A stretch of DNA of 64,000 nucleotides from Candidatus Lutibacillus vidarii. Lineage in GTDB: Bacteria; Actinomycetota; Actinomycetes; Actinomycetales; Dermatophilaceae. The stretch spans positions 1,178,001 to 1,242,000 of the forward strand of contig JADKGA010000002.1 in the NCBI GenBank assembly GCA_016717165.1. Reading direction: 5' to 3'. The notes below the pieces were generated by a model. The model had not been told where the DNA came from. It worked only from the letters and a program-made list of their open reading frames with translations, and ran no database searches. A program made the position numbers and the translations under genes. Positions 25,203 to 34,453 of this stretch are shown here, piece after piece; positions within the stretch are counted from its first letter, which is position 1; every line of letters starts with the position of its first letter.

Positions 25203-26273
25203 GTGAAGATCGACCCCACCGTCGTGGTGCTGCTCCTCGTCCTCCTCTTCGCCGTCATCGTCGTCGTCCGGGCGGTGCGGATCGTGCCCCAGCAGACGGC
25301 GATCATCATCGAGCGGCTCGGCTCGTACTCCCGGACCCTCACCGCGGGCCTGCACCTGCTCATCCCCTTCGTCGACAAGATCCGAGCCAATATCGACCTG
25401 CGCGAGCAGGTGGTGTCCTTCCCGCCCCAACCGGTCATCACCTCGGACAACCTCGTCGTGGGCATCGACACCGTGCTCTATTTCCAGGTGACCGACCCGA
25501 AGTCGGCGGTCTACGAGATCGCGAACTTCATCCAGGGCATCGAGCAGCTCACCGTGACGACGCTGCGTAATGTCATCGGCTCGCTCGACCTTGAGCAGAC
25601 CCTCACCGGCCGCGACCGGATCAACGCCCAGCTGCGCGGCGTGCTCGACGATGCGACCGGGCGCTGGGGTGTGCGGATCAACCGGGTCGAGATCAAGGCC
25701 ATCGACCCGCCGGCCTCGATCAAGGACTCGATGGAGAAGCAGATGCGGGCCGAGCGGGACCGCCGCGCCGTCATCCTCACCGCCGAGGGTGTCAAGCAGT
25801 CCGCGATCCTCAACGCCGAGGGCGAGAAGCAGTCCCAGATCCTCCGCGCGGAGGGGTCGGCCCAGGCGCGGATCCTCGAGGCCCAGGGCCAGGCCCGCGC
25901 CATCCAGCAGGTCTTCGACGCGATCCACCGCGGCAAGCCCACCCAGCGGCTCCTGGCGTACCAGTACCTCCAGGTGCTGCCCCAGATCGCCCGCGGCGAC
26001 TCGAACAAGATGTGGATTATCCCCAGCGAGCTGACCGACGCCCTCCGGGGGATCGGCACGGCGCTCGGGGGTGTGCCGACGACCGACGGCGACCCGGAGC
26101 CCTGGGTCGAGCCCGGACCGGTGCAGGACGCCTTCCCAGCGGCCGTCCTCGAGGACCCCAGGGATGCGCTGGCGAAGGCTCGCGGTCAGGTCGAGGCGGC
26201 CGACGCGGAGGCGGACCGTCATGGTGCCGCGGAGAGCCCGGAGGGACCGGAGGGACCGGCGCCGACGCGGTGA
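25203..26273 (+). CDS. SPFH-domain protein (paraslipin/QmcA type)
   Basis: Membrane-anchored scaffold-like protein of 356 aa. An N-terminal helix (VVVLLLVLLFAVIVVVRAV) leads into the SPFH/Band 7 domain: VPQQTAIIIERLGSYSRTL, VDLR-type NIDLREQVVSF, TSDNLVVGIDTVLYFQVTD, and NVIGSLDLEQTLTGRDRIN. A helical Glu/Ala/Gln-rich region follows (MEKQMRAERDRRAVILTAEG to about residue 235). The end is polar and acidic. The start is GTG with ACGGAG upstream. The NfeD-SPFH pair is a classic association in membrane-domain organisation and quality control. Confidence 0.92.
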   Translation: MKIDPTVVVLLLVLLFAVIVVVRAVRIVPQQTAIIIERLGSYSRTLTAGLHLLIPFVDKIRANIDLREQVVSFPPQPVITSDNLVVGIDTVLYFQVTDPKSAVYEIANFIQGIEQLTVTTLRNVIGSLDLEQTLTGRDRINAQLRGVLDDATGRWGVRINRVEIKAIDPPASIKDSMEKQMRAERDRRAVILTAEGVKQSAILNAEGEKQSQILRAEGSAQARILEAQGQARAIQQVFDAIHRGKPTQRLLAYQYLQVLPQIARGDSNKMWIIPSELTDALRGIGTALGGVPTTDGDPEPWVEPGPVQDAFPAAVLEDPRDALAKARGQVEAADAEADRHGAAESPEGPEGPAPTR

Positions 26274-26276
26274 CGA

Positions 26277-26298
26277 GGGGCGGAACCGCTCCCGCCCC
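26277..26298 (+). terminator. Candidate terminator after the SPFH gene
   Basis: GGGGCGG, eight-base loop, CCGCCCC directly after the SPFH stop codon and before the next promoter. There is no T-run, which is common in high-GC actinobacteria. Confidence 0.5.
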
Positions 26299-26314
26299 GG
26301 CATCGGTCGACGGC

Positions 26315-26320
26315 TAGGGT
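26315..26320 (+). promoter_or_regulatory. -10 element of the TSUP permease gene
   Basis: TAGGGT with six bases to the GTG at 26327. No ribosome site is present. Confidence 0.5.
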
Positions 26321-26326
26321 GGTCGG

Positions 26327-27133
26327 GTGTCCTGGTTCGAGGCCCTGGCGATCCTCGTCGCCGGCGTCGGCGCGGGGACGATCAACACCATCGTCGGCTC
26401 CGGGACGCTGATCACCTTCCCGACGCTGCTCTTCTTCGGCTACCCGCCGCTGGCCGCGAATATCTCCAACAATGTCGGCCTCGTCGCGGGCGGCGCGACC
26501 GGCAGCTGGGCCTACCGCCACGAGATGCGCGGCGGCGGCGGCACGATCCGCACCCTGCTGCCGCTGTCCCTCGCCGGCTCCGTCGTCGGGGCGAGCCTGC
26601 TCCTCGTCCTGCCGCAGAGGGTCTTCGCCGCGGTCGTCCCTGTCCTCATCCTCGCCTCGATCGCCCTCGTCCTCAGCGGCCCCAGGCTCCAGGCGAGGGC
26701 GGCCGCCCGGGCCAGTGCCCGCGCGGGTGCCGGTGCTGTGTCGGCCGGCGAACCGGAGGGTATGCCGTTGCGGACCTCGCCGGCCCTGCTCCTCGGGGTG
26801 TTCGCGGCCGGGATCTACGGGGGCTACTTCGGCGCCGCCCAGGGCGTGCTTCTCATGGGGATCTTCTCGGCTCTGACCACGGAGGGGCTGCAACGCCTCA
26901 ACGGGTACAAGAACGTCCTGTCGACGGGCGTGAACTTCGTCGCCGCGGTCTTCTTCCTCGTCTTCGCCCGGGCTCAGGTCAGCTGGGCCGCCGCCGGGCT
27001 CATCGCGGTCGGGGCGATCCTCGGCGGCCTGCTCGGCGCGCGCATCGGGCGCAGCCTGCGCCCGGCGGTGCTGCGCGGCGTCATCGTCGCCGTGGGTGTC
27101 GCCGCAGTCTTGCGGATGGTGCTGGCGAGCTGA
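26327..27133 (+). CDS. TSUP/TauE-SafE family permease
   Basis: Integral membrane protein of 268 aa with about eight hydrophobic segments in two halves, as in the TSUP family of sulfite, sulfoacetate or related anion exporters. The first half has GVGAGTINTIVGSGTLITFP and NVGLVAGGATGSW; the second half repeats the theme as GIYGGYFGAAQGVLLMG and LNGYKNVLSTGVNF. A polar Ala/Arg loop near residues 123-143 joins the halves. Its stop codon overlaps the next start (TGATG), so it is coupled to the RNA methylase gene. The substrate cannot be predicted. Confidence 0.87.
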   Translation: MSWFEALAILVAGVGAGTINTIVGSGTLITFPTLLFFGYPPLAANISNNVGLVAGGATGSWAYRHEMRGGGGTIRTLLPLSLAGSVVGASLLLVLPQRVFAAVVPVLILASIALVLSGPRLQARAAARASARAGAGAVSAGEPEGMPLRTSPALLLGVFAAGIYGGYFGAAQGVLLMGIFSALTTEGLQRLNGYKNVLSTGVNFVAAVFFLVFARAQVSWAAAGLIAVGAILGGLLGARIGRSLRPAVLRGVIVAVGVAAVLRMVLAS

Positions 27134-27942
27134 TGCCCATCCACCTCGACGACCCGGCGGACCCCCGGCTGGCCGACTACCTCCACCTCACCGATGTCGC
27201 CCTCCGGCGTCGTCTGGAGCCCGAGCGGGGGATCTACCTCGCCGAGTCGGAGAAGGTCATCCGGCGCGCCCTGGCCGCCGGTCACGTGCTGCGGTCGCTG
27301 CTCATGGCACCGCGCTGGCTGGTCGAGCTCGCGGATGTCGTCGAGGACGCCGAGGAGGCCGGCTGCCCGGTCTTCGTCGGCGGGCCGGACGTCATCGCCG
27401 CCCTGACCGGCTTCCACCTCCACCGCGGAGCGCTCGCCGCCATGCAGCGCCCGGCACTGCCGGCCCTGGCGGACGTCCTCGCCGGCGCTCGGCGGGTGGT
27501 CGTCGTCGAGGATGTCGTCGACCACACCAATGTCGGGGCGATCTTCCGGTCCTGTGCGGCGCTCGACGTCGATGCCGTCCTGGTCACCCCGCGGTGCGCC
27601 GACCCGCTCTATCGGCGGGCCGTCCGGGTCTCCATGGGCACCGTCTTCCAGGTCCCGTGGACCCGGGTCGACCCGTGGCCCGGATCGATCGCCCAGCTCC
27701 AGGCGGAGGGGTTCACCGTGGCCGCCCTCGCCCTGGACGACGCCGCGGTCTCTCTCGACACCCTGGCGGCCGACCCGCCGGAACGCCTCGCCCTGGTCGT
27801 CGGCACCGAGGGGGACGGCCTGAGCCAACGGACCATCCGCGGCGCCGATCTCGTCGTCCAGATCCCGATGAGCGGCGGCGTCGACTCGCTCAATGTTGCG
27901 GCGGCGTGCGCCGTGGCCGCCTGGGCACTCAGGACGCGGTGA
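27133..27942 (+). CDS. SpoU/TrmH-type RNA 2'-O-methyltransferase
   Basis: SPOUT-fold methyltransferase of 269 aa with an N-terminal substrate-binding domain (residues 1-105) of the rRNA-methylase type. The three motifs are present: NVGAIFRSCAAL (motif 1), LVVGTEGDGLS (motif 2) and IPMSGGVDSLNVAAACAVAAW (motif 3; catalytic region, shown to its core). It should methylate a ribose in rRNA or tRNA using SAM. The last 14 bp overlap the 3' end of the convergent MFS gene. The exact RNA target is not decidable. Confidence 0.9.
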   Translation: MPIHLDDPADPRLADYLHLTDVALRRRLEPERGIYLAESEKVIRRALAAGHVLRSLLMAPRWLVELADVVEDAEEAGCPVFVGGPDVIAALTGFHLHRGALAAMQRPALPALADVLAGARRVVVVEDVVDHTNVGAIFRSCAALDVDAVLVTPRCADPLYRRAVRVSMGTVFQVPWTRVDPWPGSIAQLQAEGFTVAALALDDAAVSLDTLAADPPERLALVVGTEGDGLSQRTIRGADLVVQIPMSGGVDSLNVAAACAVAAWALRTR

Positions 27943-29179
27943 CCGGCCGGGCTCTGCTCTCGGACCACCCCGGCCGGGTCGCGACCGCGATGACGATGAA
28001 GGAGGCCACCATGACGACCAGCGCCGTCACCGAGGCGCCGCGCGCCGGGAGGAACTGGGCGGCGATGACCGTCGCGAGGACGAATCCGCAGTTGAACATG
28101 ATGTCGTAGAGGGTGAACACCCGGCCCCGGTAGATGTCCCCGATCTCGCGCTGGATCGCCGTGTCGACACAGATCTTGACCCCCTGGGTGGTCCACGCGA
28201 CGAAGAGCGCGGAGGCAGCAATGGCCAAGGGCGTCAGCGGTATGGCGAGCAGGGTCGCTGCCGCCGCCCCCCACAGCAGGACGGCGACCGAGCGGGGCAG
28301 ACCGATCCGGGCGACCAGCCGGGGCGTCGTCACCGCTGCGAGGGCGAAGCCGACGCCGGACGCCCCGAGGACTGCCCCTAACCCACCCAGAGCGGAGCGA
28401 CCGGCGTCCTTCTCGGCCCGCTCGATGAGCAGCGTCATGACAATGAGCACCCCGACGGGCAGCCGCAGCGCCGTGATCGTGGCCAGAGCGGTGATCGCCC
28501 GGGTGGTCAAGTGATGCCGGGCGTCGATGATGGCGTCGAGGACATTGCGCAGCTCCTGCCGCGCGGTGAGATCGACCGAGGTCACGTCCGGGCCGAGCCA
28601 CGGCAGCCGGCCCGCGGCGAAGGCGGCACCGGCATACATGGCGGACGCAAGGACCAACGCTGGGAGCCCACTTTCCACCGCACCCACGCCAGTACCGATG
28701 ACATAGCAGATGGTGCCCAGCGTCGGGGCCAGGCCGTTCGCCGGGACGAGCAACGACTCGGGCACCACGTGGGGCAGCGAGCAGCCCAAGGCCGCCTGGA
28801 TGAGCCGGTTCCCGGCGAGGGCCAGCAGGGACAGGCCGATGAAGAAGGGCCCGACATGGTCGCTGGCGAGCAGGGCGGCCAGGGCGACGAGGAGGGTGGT
28901 GCGGGCGAGGTTGGCGATGACGAGGACCCGACGGCGCGACCACCGGTCGAGCAGGACGCCGGTGACCGGGCCGAGGAAGGTGAACGGGAGCAGCAGGATC
29001 GCGAAGCCGGCAGCGATCGCCGTGGCGGACGGGGCGTGCTCGGGGGAGAACAGGGCGAAGGACGCGAGCCCAGCCTGGAAGAGGCCGTCGCCGAGGGAGC
29101 CGGTGAGCCGGGCGGCCAGGAGCCTGCGGAAGCCGGGTTCACGCAGCACGAGGGCGAGCTGGTCGGACCCGGCGGGCAT
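27929..29179 (-). CDS. MFS transporter
   Basis: Major facilitator protein of 416 aa with about twelve membrane segments. The loop 2-3 motif appears as GPVTGVLLDRWSRRRVL, near residues 70-86. LTGSLGDGLFQAGLASFALF at the N-terminus resembles the drug-efflux-like branch seen in many actinobacteria. It stands alone and its promoter is on the minus strand at 29186-29191. Substrate unknown; the 3' end overlaps the convergent RNA methylase by 14 bp. Confidence 0.87.
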   Translation of the reverse strand: MPAGSDQLALVLREPGFRRLLAARLTGSLGDGLFQAGLASFALFSPEHAPSATAIAAGFAILLLPFTFLGPVTGVLLDRWSRRRVLVIANLARTTLLVALAALLASDHVGPFFIGLSLLALAGNRLIQAALGCSLPHVVPESLLVPANGLAPTLGTICYVIGTGVGAVESGLPALVLASAMYAGAAFAAGRLPWLGPDVTSVDLTARQELRNVLDAIIDARHHLTTRAITALATITALRLPVGVLIVMTLLIERAEKDAGRSALGGLGAVLGASGVGFALAAVTTPRLVARIGLPRSVAVLLWGAAAATLLAIPLTPLAIAASALFVAWTTQGVKICVDTAIQREIGDIYRGRVFTLYDIMFNCGFVLATVIAAQFLPARGASVTALVVMVASFIVIAVATRPGWSESRARPVTAS

Positions 29180-29185
29180 GGCCGC

Positions 29186-29191
29186 ACCCTA
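29186..29191 (-). promoter_or_regulatory. -10 element of the MFS gene
   Basis: TAGGGT on the minus strand with six bases to the ATG at 29179. Confidence 0.5.
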
Positions 29192-29235
29192 CCGCGCGTT
29201 CGCCGTCGCACGGTCGGGGCGGCTCGGCCATGACA

Positions 29236-29274
29236 TCGGCCCCGGGCCTGTGACCAGCACAGATCCGGGGCCGA
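29236..29274 (-). terminator. Terminator hairpin of tRNA-Leu
   Basis: A ten-pair outer stem (TCGGCCCCGG/CCGGGGCCGA), a 2x2 internal loop, and a five-pair inner stem (CTGTG/CACAG) with loop accag. It begins five bases beyond the tRNA 3' end on the minus strand. Confidence 0.75.
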
Positions 29275-29279
29275 GAGAG

Positions 29280-29364
29280 TGTCCAGAGGGGGACTTGAAC
29301 CCCCACGCCCGATAAAGGGCACTAGCACCTCAAGCTAGCGCGTCTGCCATTCCGCCACCTGGAC
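29280..29364 (-). tRNA. tRNA-Leu (anticodon GAG)
   Basis: On the minus strand the gene starts GTCCAGG and ends TCTGGAC plus discriminator A, giving a seven-pair acceptor stem (one G-T). The anticodon arm is CTAGC-TTGAGGT-GCTAG, so the anticodon is GAG. A long variable arm (TGCCCTTTATCGGGCG) fits leucine, and the T arm is GGGGG-TTCAAGT-CCCCC. CCA is not encoded. Confidence 0.96.
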
Positions 29365-29457
29365 GCGGTGGGCACACCACCTGGTCTCCCGTGCGGTGCG
29401 CGCCCCGGAACGATAGCACGCAGGGCTGCCGCCCTCCCAACCGGCACGGGGGCGACA

Positions 29458-29463
29458 TACCCT
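29458..29463 (+). promoter_or_regulatory. -10 element of the M20 peptidase gene
   Basis: TACCCT with seven bases to the ATG at 29471. Confidence 0.5.
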
Positions 29464-29470
29464 GTCCGAC

Positions 29471-30790
29471 ATGACGACTCCCACGCTCGAGGATGACGCC
29501 GCCAGGCTGTGCCGCGACCTGCTGAGGATCGACTCGACGAACCCCGGCGACGGAACCGGCCCGGGGGAGCGGGCCGCGGCCGAGTACGTCATGGGGCAGC
29601 TGCAGGAGGTCGGGCTGGACCCCGTGCTTGTCGAGAGCGCCCCGGGCCGCTCCAGCGTCCTGCTCCGTCTCGAGGGTGCCGATCCGGTCCGCCCGGGTCT
29701 GGTCGTCCACGGTCACCTCGACGTCGTCCCCGCCGCCGCTGCGGACTGGAGCGTCGACCCCTTCGGGGCGGAGGAACGCGATGGCTGCCTGTGGGGCCGG
29801 GGTGCGGTCGACATGAAGGACATGGACGCCATGGTCCTGGCCTGCGTCCGGGACCTGGCCCGGTCCGGTCGACGCCCGGCGCGGCCGCTCACCGTGGTCT
29901 TCTTCGCCGACGAGGAGGCCGGCGGGGTCTTCGGTAGCCACTGGGTGGTCGACAACCATCCGGAGTGGTTCGCCGGGGCGACCGAGGCGATCAGCGAGGT
30001 GGGGGGCTACTCGGTCACAGTCCCCCGCGCGGACGGGACGGCGGCCCGCGCATACCTCATCCAGACCGCGGAGAAGGGGATCGCCTGGCTCCAGCTGGTC
30101 GCCCGGGGCCGCGCCGGACATGGCTCGCTCGTCAACACCGAGAACGCGGTGACCCGGCTGGCCCAGGCCCTGGCCCGGATCGCCGAGCACCAGTGGCCGC
30201 GTGAGCTCATCCCGTCGGTCCGGCGCCTTCTCGTCGGGCTGGGTGAGCTCACCGGCCAGCGGTATGACGAGGCCGACCTTGACGCGTCCTTGGCTGCCCT
30301 GGGCCGCGCGGCCGCCTTCGTCGCCCCGACGCTGCAGGACACCGTCAACCCGACGATGCTCAGCGCCGGGTACAAGCACAATGTCATCCCGCAGACTGCG
30401 ACCGCTCGGCTGGACGCCCGCTTCCTGCCCGGGCACGAGCCCGCGCTGCTCGCCACCTTGCGTGAGCTCGCCGGCCCGTATGTCGACGTCGAGGTCATGC
30501 ACGGGGACATCTCCTTGGACGCCCCCTTCGACGCGCCGCTCGTCGCGGCGATGGAGCGGGCCCTGGTCGCCGAGGACCCGGGCGCGACCGTCCTGCCGTA
30601 CTGCCTGTCCGGGGGCACCGACAACAAGGCGCTGTCCAAGCTCGGCATCACCGGGTACGGGTTCGCACCATTGCGTCTACCCGCGGATCTGGACTTCGCC
30701 GCGATGTTCCACGGGGTCGACGAGCGGGTGCCGCTCGACTCGTTGGCCTTCGGTACCCGGGTGATGGCGCGCTTCCTCGCGGACTGCTGA
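29471..30790 (+). CDS. M20 family metallopeptidase (ArgE/DapE-like)
   Basis: Cytoplasmic zinc peptidase or deacylase of 439 aa. Metal-site motifs are VVHGHLDVVP (first His and Asp), GRGAVDMKDM (bridging Asp), FFADEEAGG (catalytic Glu-Glu), SEVGGYS, and a C-terminal AMFHGVDERVPLDSL with the last His. A dimerisation insert lies in the middle (about residues 195-310), with GRAGHGS at its edge. Members cleave dipeptides or N-acyl amino acids; this one's substrate is unknown. It precedes a divergent-strand DUF5703 gene. Confidence 0.9.
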   Translation: MTTPTLEDDAARLCRDLLRIDSTNPGDGTGPGERAAAEYVMGQLQEVGLDPVLVESAPGRSSVLLRLEGADPVRPGLVVHGHLDVVPAAAADWSVDPFGAEERDGCLWGRGAVDMKDMDAMVLACVRDLARSGRRPARPLTVVFFADEEAGGVFGSHWVVDNHPEWFAGATEAISEVGGYSVTVPRADGTAARAYLIQTAEKGIAWLQLVARGRAGHGSLVNTENAVTRLAQALARIAEHQWPRELIPSVRRLLVGLGELTGQRYDEADLDASLAALGRAAAFVAPTLQDTVNPTMLSAGYKHNVIPQTATARLDARFLPGHEPALLATLRELAGPYVDVEVMHGDISLDAPFDAPLVAAMERALVAEDPGATVLPYCLSGGTDNKALSKLGITGYGFAPLRLPADLDFAAMFHGVDERVPLDSLAFGTRVMARFLADC

Positions 30791-30820
30791 GCTCGCCTCC
30801 AGGATGCGCTGCACGCGGAT

Positions 30821-31006
30821 CTACAGGGTGCGCTGCACCCGGATCACCTTGCGCCGCAGCCAAGCTCGGCGGGCACCGCCCTCGTAGCGGATGACCCGGG
30901 CCAGCTCCCACCGACCGTACTCCGCGTGGTCGGTGAGGGCGCGATGCACCTGGGCTGCTGTCGTGCCTCGGGGATAGGTCACGACCATGATGTCCTCCTC
31001 GTTCAT
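30821..31006 (-). CDS. DUF5703 family small basic protein
   Basis: Protein of 61 aa with no membrane segment. YPRGTTAAQVHRALTDHAEY, then GRWELARVIRYEGGARRAWL and a basic C-terminus (RRKVIRVQRTL), matches the actinobacterial DUF5703 family, for which no function is known to me. The ATG at 31006 is preferred; a GTG six bases upstream is possible and neither has a clear ribosome site. Its end faces the end of the M20 gene 30 bp away. Confidence 0.7.
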   Translation of the reverse strand: MNEEDIMVVTYPRGTTAAQVHRALTDHAEYGRWELARVIRYEGGARRAWLRRKVIRVQRTL

Positions 31007-31087
31007 TGCCACGACATTGCGCCGTACCGGACCGCGGTCGTTACCGAGGCGTCACCGGGCGGGTCTGACAGCCGGCTCAGGGTCGGC

Positions 31088-31093
31088 TACGGT
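31088..31093 (+). promoter_or_regulatory. -10 element of the Asp-run protein gene
   Basis: TACGGT with six bases to the ATG at 31100. Confidence 0.5.
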
Positions 31094-31099
31094 CGTGTC

Positions 31100-31493
<394 letters not shown>

Positions 31494-31513
<20 letters not shown>

Positions 31514-32441
31514 CGTCCTCCAGCGCGGTGACGATCTGGGCCGGGAGCCGCACGTCCTCGGCGTCGAGAGCCTCCTTCAGCTGAGCGGTCGTGCGCGCGC
31601 CCACCAGCGCTGAGGCCACGCCCGGCCGGTCGCGCACCCAGGCCAGCGCAACCTCCGCCGGCCGCAGCCCCAGGCCCTCGGCCGCGGTGACCACGGCACC
31701 GGCCACGGTCCGGGACTGCTCGTCGAGGAAGCGTTGGACGAACCCCGGGAAGCGCGCCGAGGTGGCGCGAGACCCGGCGGGCACGCCGTGGCGGTACTTG
31801 CCGGACAGGACGCCGCGGCCCAGGGGCGACCAGGCGAGCACCCCGAAGCCGAGCGCCTCCGCCGCCGGGACCACCTCGTGCTCGGCGGTCCGGTTGACCA
31901 GCGAGTACTCGACTTCGTCGCAGATGAGCGGAACACCCGAACGCTCGAGCAGCGAGTACAGCCGGGTCACCTGCCACCCGGTGAAGTTCGACGCTCCGAC
32001 GTAGCGGGCCCGCCCGCTCTGGTAGGCCCAGGCCAGCGCCGAGGCGGTCTCCTCCATCGGGGTCTGGTCGTCATACGCGTGGACAAGCCACAGGTCGACG
32101 TGGTCGGTGCCCAACCGACGCAACGACAGGTCGAGCTGGGACATCAGACGCCCGCGGGAGGCGTCGACGACGCGCTGCTCGCCGCGCTGGGACAGGCCGG
32201 CCTTGGTGCACACGACGATGTCATCGCGGGGGACGACATCGCCGATCATCGACCCGAGCAGCTCCTCGGCGACCCCTTCGCCATACCGGTGGGCGGTGTC
32301 GACCAGGGTGCCGCCGCGGGCGACGAAGAGCTCGAGGTGGTCGCGGGCCTCCTCGGCGGAGACGGTGTGGCCCCACAGCATGGTCCCCAGACCGACCCGG
32401 GACACGGACAAGCCCGAGCTGCCCAAGCGACGTGTCTGCAC
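31494..32441 (-). CDS. Aldo/keto reductase
   Basis: NADPH-dependent oxidoreductase of 315 aa with a TIM-barrel fold. It starts VQTRRLGSSGLSVSRVGLGT. Active-site residues are visible as DTAHRYGEG (Asp, Tyr), CTKAG (Lys) and LWLVHAYD (His). VEYSLVNR and WSPLGRGVLSGKY follow, and VGARTTAQLKEAL binds the cofactor. The GTG at 32441 was chosen over upstream ATGs because it is six bases after a -10 element and matches the family's usual N-terminus. Only 22 bp separate it from the divergent LLM gene. Confidence 0.9.
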
Positions 32442-32447
32442 GTCGAT

Positions 32448-32457
32448 ACCGTAGCCT
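32448..32457. promoter_or_regulatory. Overlapping divergent -10 elements
   Basis: The ten bases ACCGTAGCCT contain TAGCCT on the plus strand (32452-32457, six bases before the LLM ATG) and TACGGT on the minus strand (32448-32453, six bases before the reductase GTG). The two -10 elements share the central TA. Confidence 0.6.
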
Positions 32458-32463
32458 GCGAGC

Positions 32464-33525
32464 ATGCGTCTCGGCCTCAACCTGGGCTACTGGTCCGCGG
32501 GTCGTGCCACGGACGTCGTCGCTGGTCACCTCGCCTTGGCCCAGGAGGCCGACAGCCTCGGCTACGAGAGCGTCTGGGTCGCCGAGGCGTACGGCTCGGA
32601 CTCGGTGACGGTGCTGTCGTGGCTTGCCGGACAGACCGAGCGGATCCGGCTCGGGTCCGCAGTGATGCAGATCCCCGGCCGCTCCCCGGCGATGACCGCG
32701 ATGACGGCGGCGACGCTCGACACCTTGTCCGGCGGCCGGTTCATCCTCGGGCTGGGAGTCAGCGGCCCGCAGGTGAGCGAGGGCTGGCACGGCGTGCGTT
32801 TCGACGCGCCTTTGGCGCGGACCCGGGAGTATGTCGAGGTCGTCCGGATGGCGCTCGGGCGCCAGGTCGTCGAGCACCCCGGTCGGCACTACCCGCTGCC
32901 CTTGCCCGGTGGTCCCGGCAAGGCTTTGCGTATGACGATACGGCCGGTCCAGGAGCAGCTCCCGATCTACCTGGCGGCGGTCGGGCCGAAGAACCTCGAG
33001 CTGACCGGCGAGATCGCCGACGGCTGGTTGGCGATCTTCTTCTCGCCCGAGCACAGCGCCGATCTGCGGGAGTCGTTGGGAGTCGGGTCGGCTCGGCGAG
33101 CGGCGCCGTCTGCCGGCTTCGACATCGTGCCGACCGTGCCGGTCGTGGTCCACGACGATGTCGCCACCGCTGCGGACGCGGTGCGCTCCTACTGCGCCTT
33201 GTACATCGGCGGGATGGGCTCGCGACAGAAGAACTTCTACTTCGACCTCGCCGTGCGGATGGGATACGAGGCGGCCGCTCGCGAGGTGCAGGACCACTTC
33301 CTCGGCCTCGAGCCGCGCCGGGCTGCTGCTGCCGTGCCGCTGGAGTTCATCGACGCGACGGCGCTGCTGGGTCCACCGGATAGAATCCGGGACCGGTTGG
33401 CCAGGTATGCCGATGCTGGGGTGACGACGCTGTCGGTGAGCCCGGTCGCCGCGACCCTCGAGGGACGTCGAGGTGTCCTGCGTATGATGACCGACCTCGT
33501 CGCGGCCGCTGGCCTCGCCGAGTAG
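32464..33525 (+). CDS. LLM-class F420-dependent oxidoreductase (Rv3520c-like)
   Basis: Luciferase-like oxidoreductase of 353 aa, probably F420-dependent. The start MRLGLNLGYWSAG, then VWVAEAYGSDSVTVLSWLA, SAVMQIPGRSPAMTAMTAAT, DTLSGGRFILGLGVSGPQVS and LAAVGPKNLELTGEIADGW match the Rv3520c branch. It is followed after 27 bp by uppP on the same strand. The natural substrate is unknown. Confidence 0.9.
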   Translation: MRLGLNLGYWSAGRATDVVAGHLALAQEADSLGYESVWVAEAYGSDSVTVLSWLAGQTERIRLGSAVMQIPGRSPAMTAMTAATLDTLSGGRFILGLGVSGPQVSEGWHGVRFDAPLARTREYVEVVRMALGRQVVEHPGRHYPLPLPGGPGKALRMTIRPVQEQLPIYLAAVGPKNLELTGEIADGWLAIFFSPEHSADLRESLGVGSARRAAPSAGFDIVPTVPVVVHDDVATAADAVRSYCALYIGGMGSRQKNFYFDLAVRMGYEAAAREVQDHFLGLEPRRAAAAVPLEFIDATALLGPPDRIRDRLARYADAGVTTLSVSPVAATLEGRRGVLRMMTDLVAAAGLAE

Positions 33526-33552
33526 CAACCACGAACCGAACGGGGTCCCACC

Positions 33553-34407
33553 ATGTCCGAGCTGTCCTATGTCGCCGCGCTGGTGCTCGGCGTCGTCGAG
33601 GGCCTCACCGAGTTCCTGCCGGTGTCGTCGACCGGCCACCTCACTGTGACCGAGAAGCTGCTCGGACTCTCCGTGGACGCACCCGCTGTCACGGCATACA
33701 CCGCGATCATCCAGCTTGGGGCGATCGCCGCGACACTGATCTACTTCGCCAAGGACATCGCGCGGCTGCTCGTGGCCTGGGTGGCTGGGCTGCGGTCGGC
33801 CGAGGCGAAGAAGAACCCCGACTACTCGCTGGCCTGGGCGGTCATCATCGGGTCCATCCCCGTGGCTCTGGTCGGTTTCGCGCTGAAGAAGGTCATCGAG
33901 GGGCCGCTGCGCTCGCTCTGGGTGGTTGCTTTCGCGCTGATCCTGTGGAGCGTGGTGATGTGGGCGGCCGAGCGGCACCACGCCGTCCTGGAGCGCAAGG
34001 ACCGGGTGCGCGGTGAGCACTCGGTCGGGATGGCCGACGGGCTCGTCATCGGGCTGGTGCAGTGCTTCTCCCTCGTCCCGGGTGTCTCCCGGTCGGGAGC
34101 GACGATCAGCGCCGGGCTGTTGCGCGGCATCGACCGGGTGACCTCGACCCGGCTGTCTTTCTTCATGGCGATTCCCGCGCTCACGGCGGCCGGCCTGTAC
34201 GAAGCGGCCAGCACTGACCTGTCCTCGCTCGGGAAGGGGCAGATGGTCCTCGGGATCGTTGTCGCCTTCCTGGTGGCCTATGCGTCGATCGCCTGGCTGC
34301 TCAAGTTCGTCGCGACGAACAGCCTGGTCTCCTTCGTGTGGTACCGCGTCGCGGCGGGTGTGGTGCTCATCGCGGTGCTGGCGGCCGGCGCTCTGTCGGC
34401 CACCTGA
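33553..34407 (+). CDS. uppP: Undecaprenyl-diphosphate phosphatase UppP/BacA
   Basis: Membrane phosphatase of 284 aa that recycles undecaprenyl pyrophosphate for cell-wall synthesis; overexpression of such proteins gives bacitracin resistance. The two active-site motifs are GVVEGLTEFLPVSSTGHL near the N-terminus and VPGVSRSGATIS near residue 183. About eight hydrophobic segments are present. The gene lies 27 bp behind the LLM gene and may be transcribed with it. Confidence 0.96.
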   Translation: MSELSYVAALVLGVVEGLTEFLPVSSTGHLTVTEKLLGLSVDAPAVTAYTAIIQLGAIAATLIYFAKDIARLLVAWVAGLRSAEAKKNPDYSLAWAVIIGSIPVALVGFALKKVIEGPLRSLWVVAFALILWSVVMWAAERHHAVLERKDRVRGEHSVGMADGLVIGLVQCFSLVPGVSRSGATISAGLLRGIDRVTSTRLSFFMAIPALTAAGLYEAASTDLSSLGKGQMVLGIVVAFLVAYASIAWLLKFVATNSLVSFVWYRVAAGVVLIAVLAAGALSAT

Positions 34408-34453
34408 GCACCCGCTCCTTGTTGGGGAGGTGACCGGTGCCTCCTCCTCGCCG

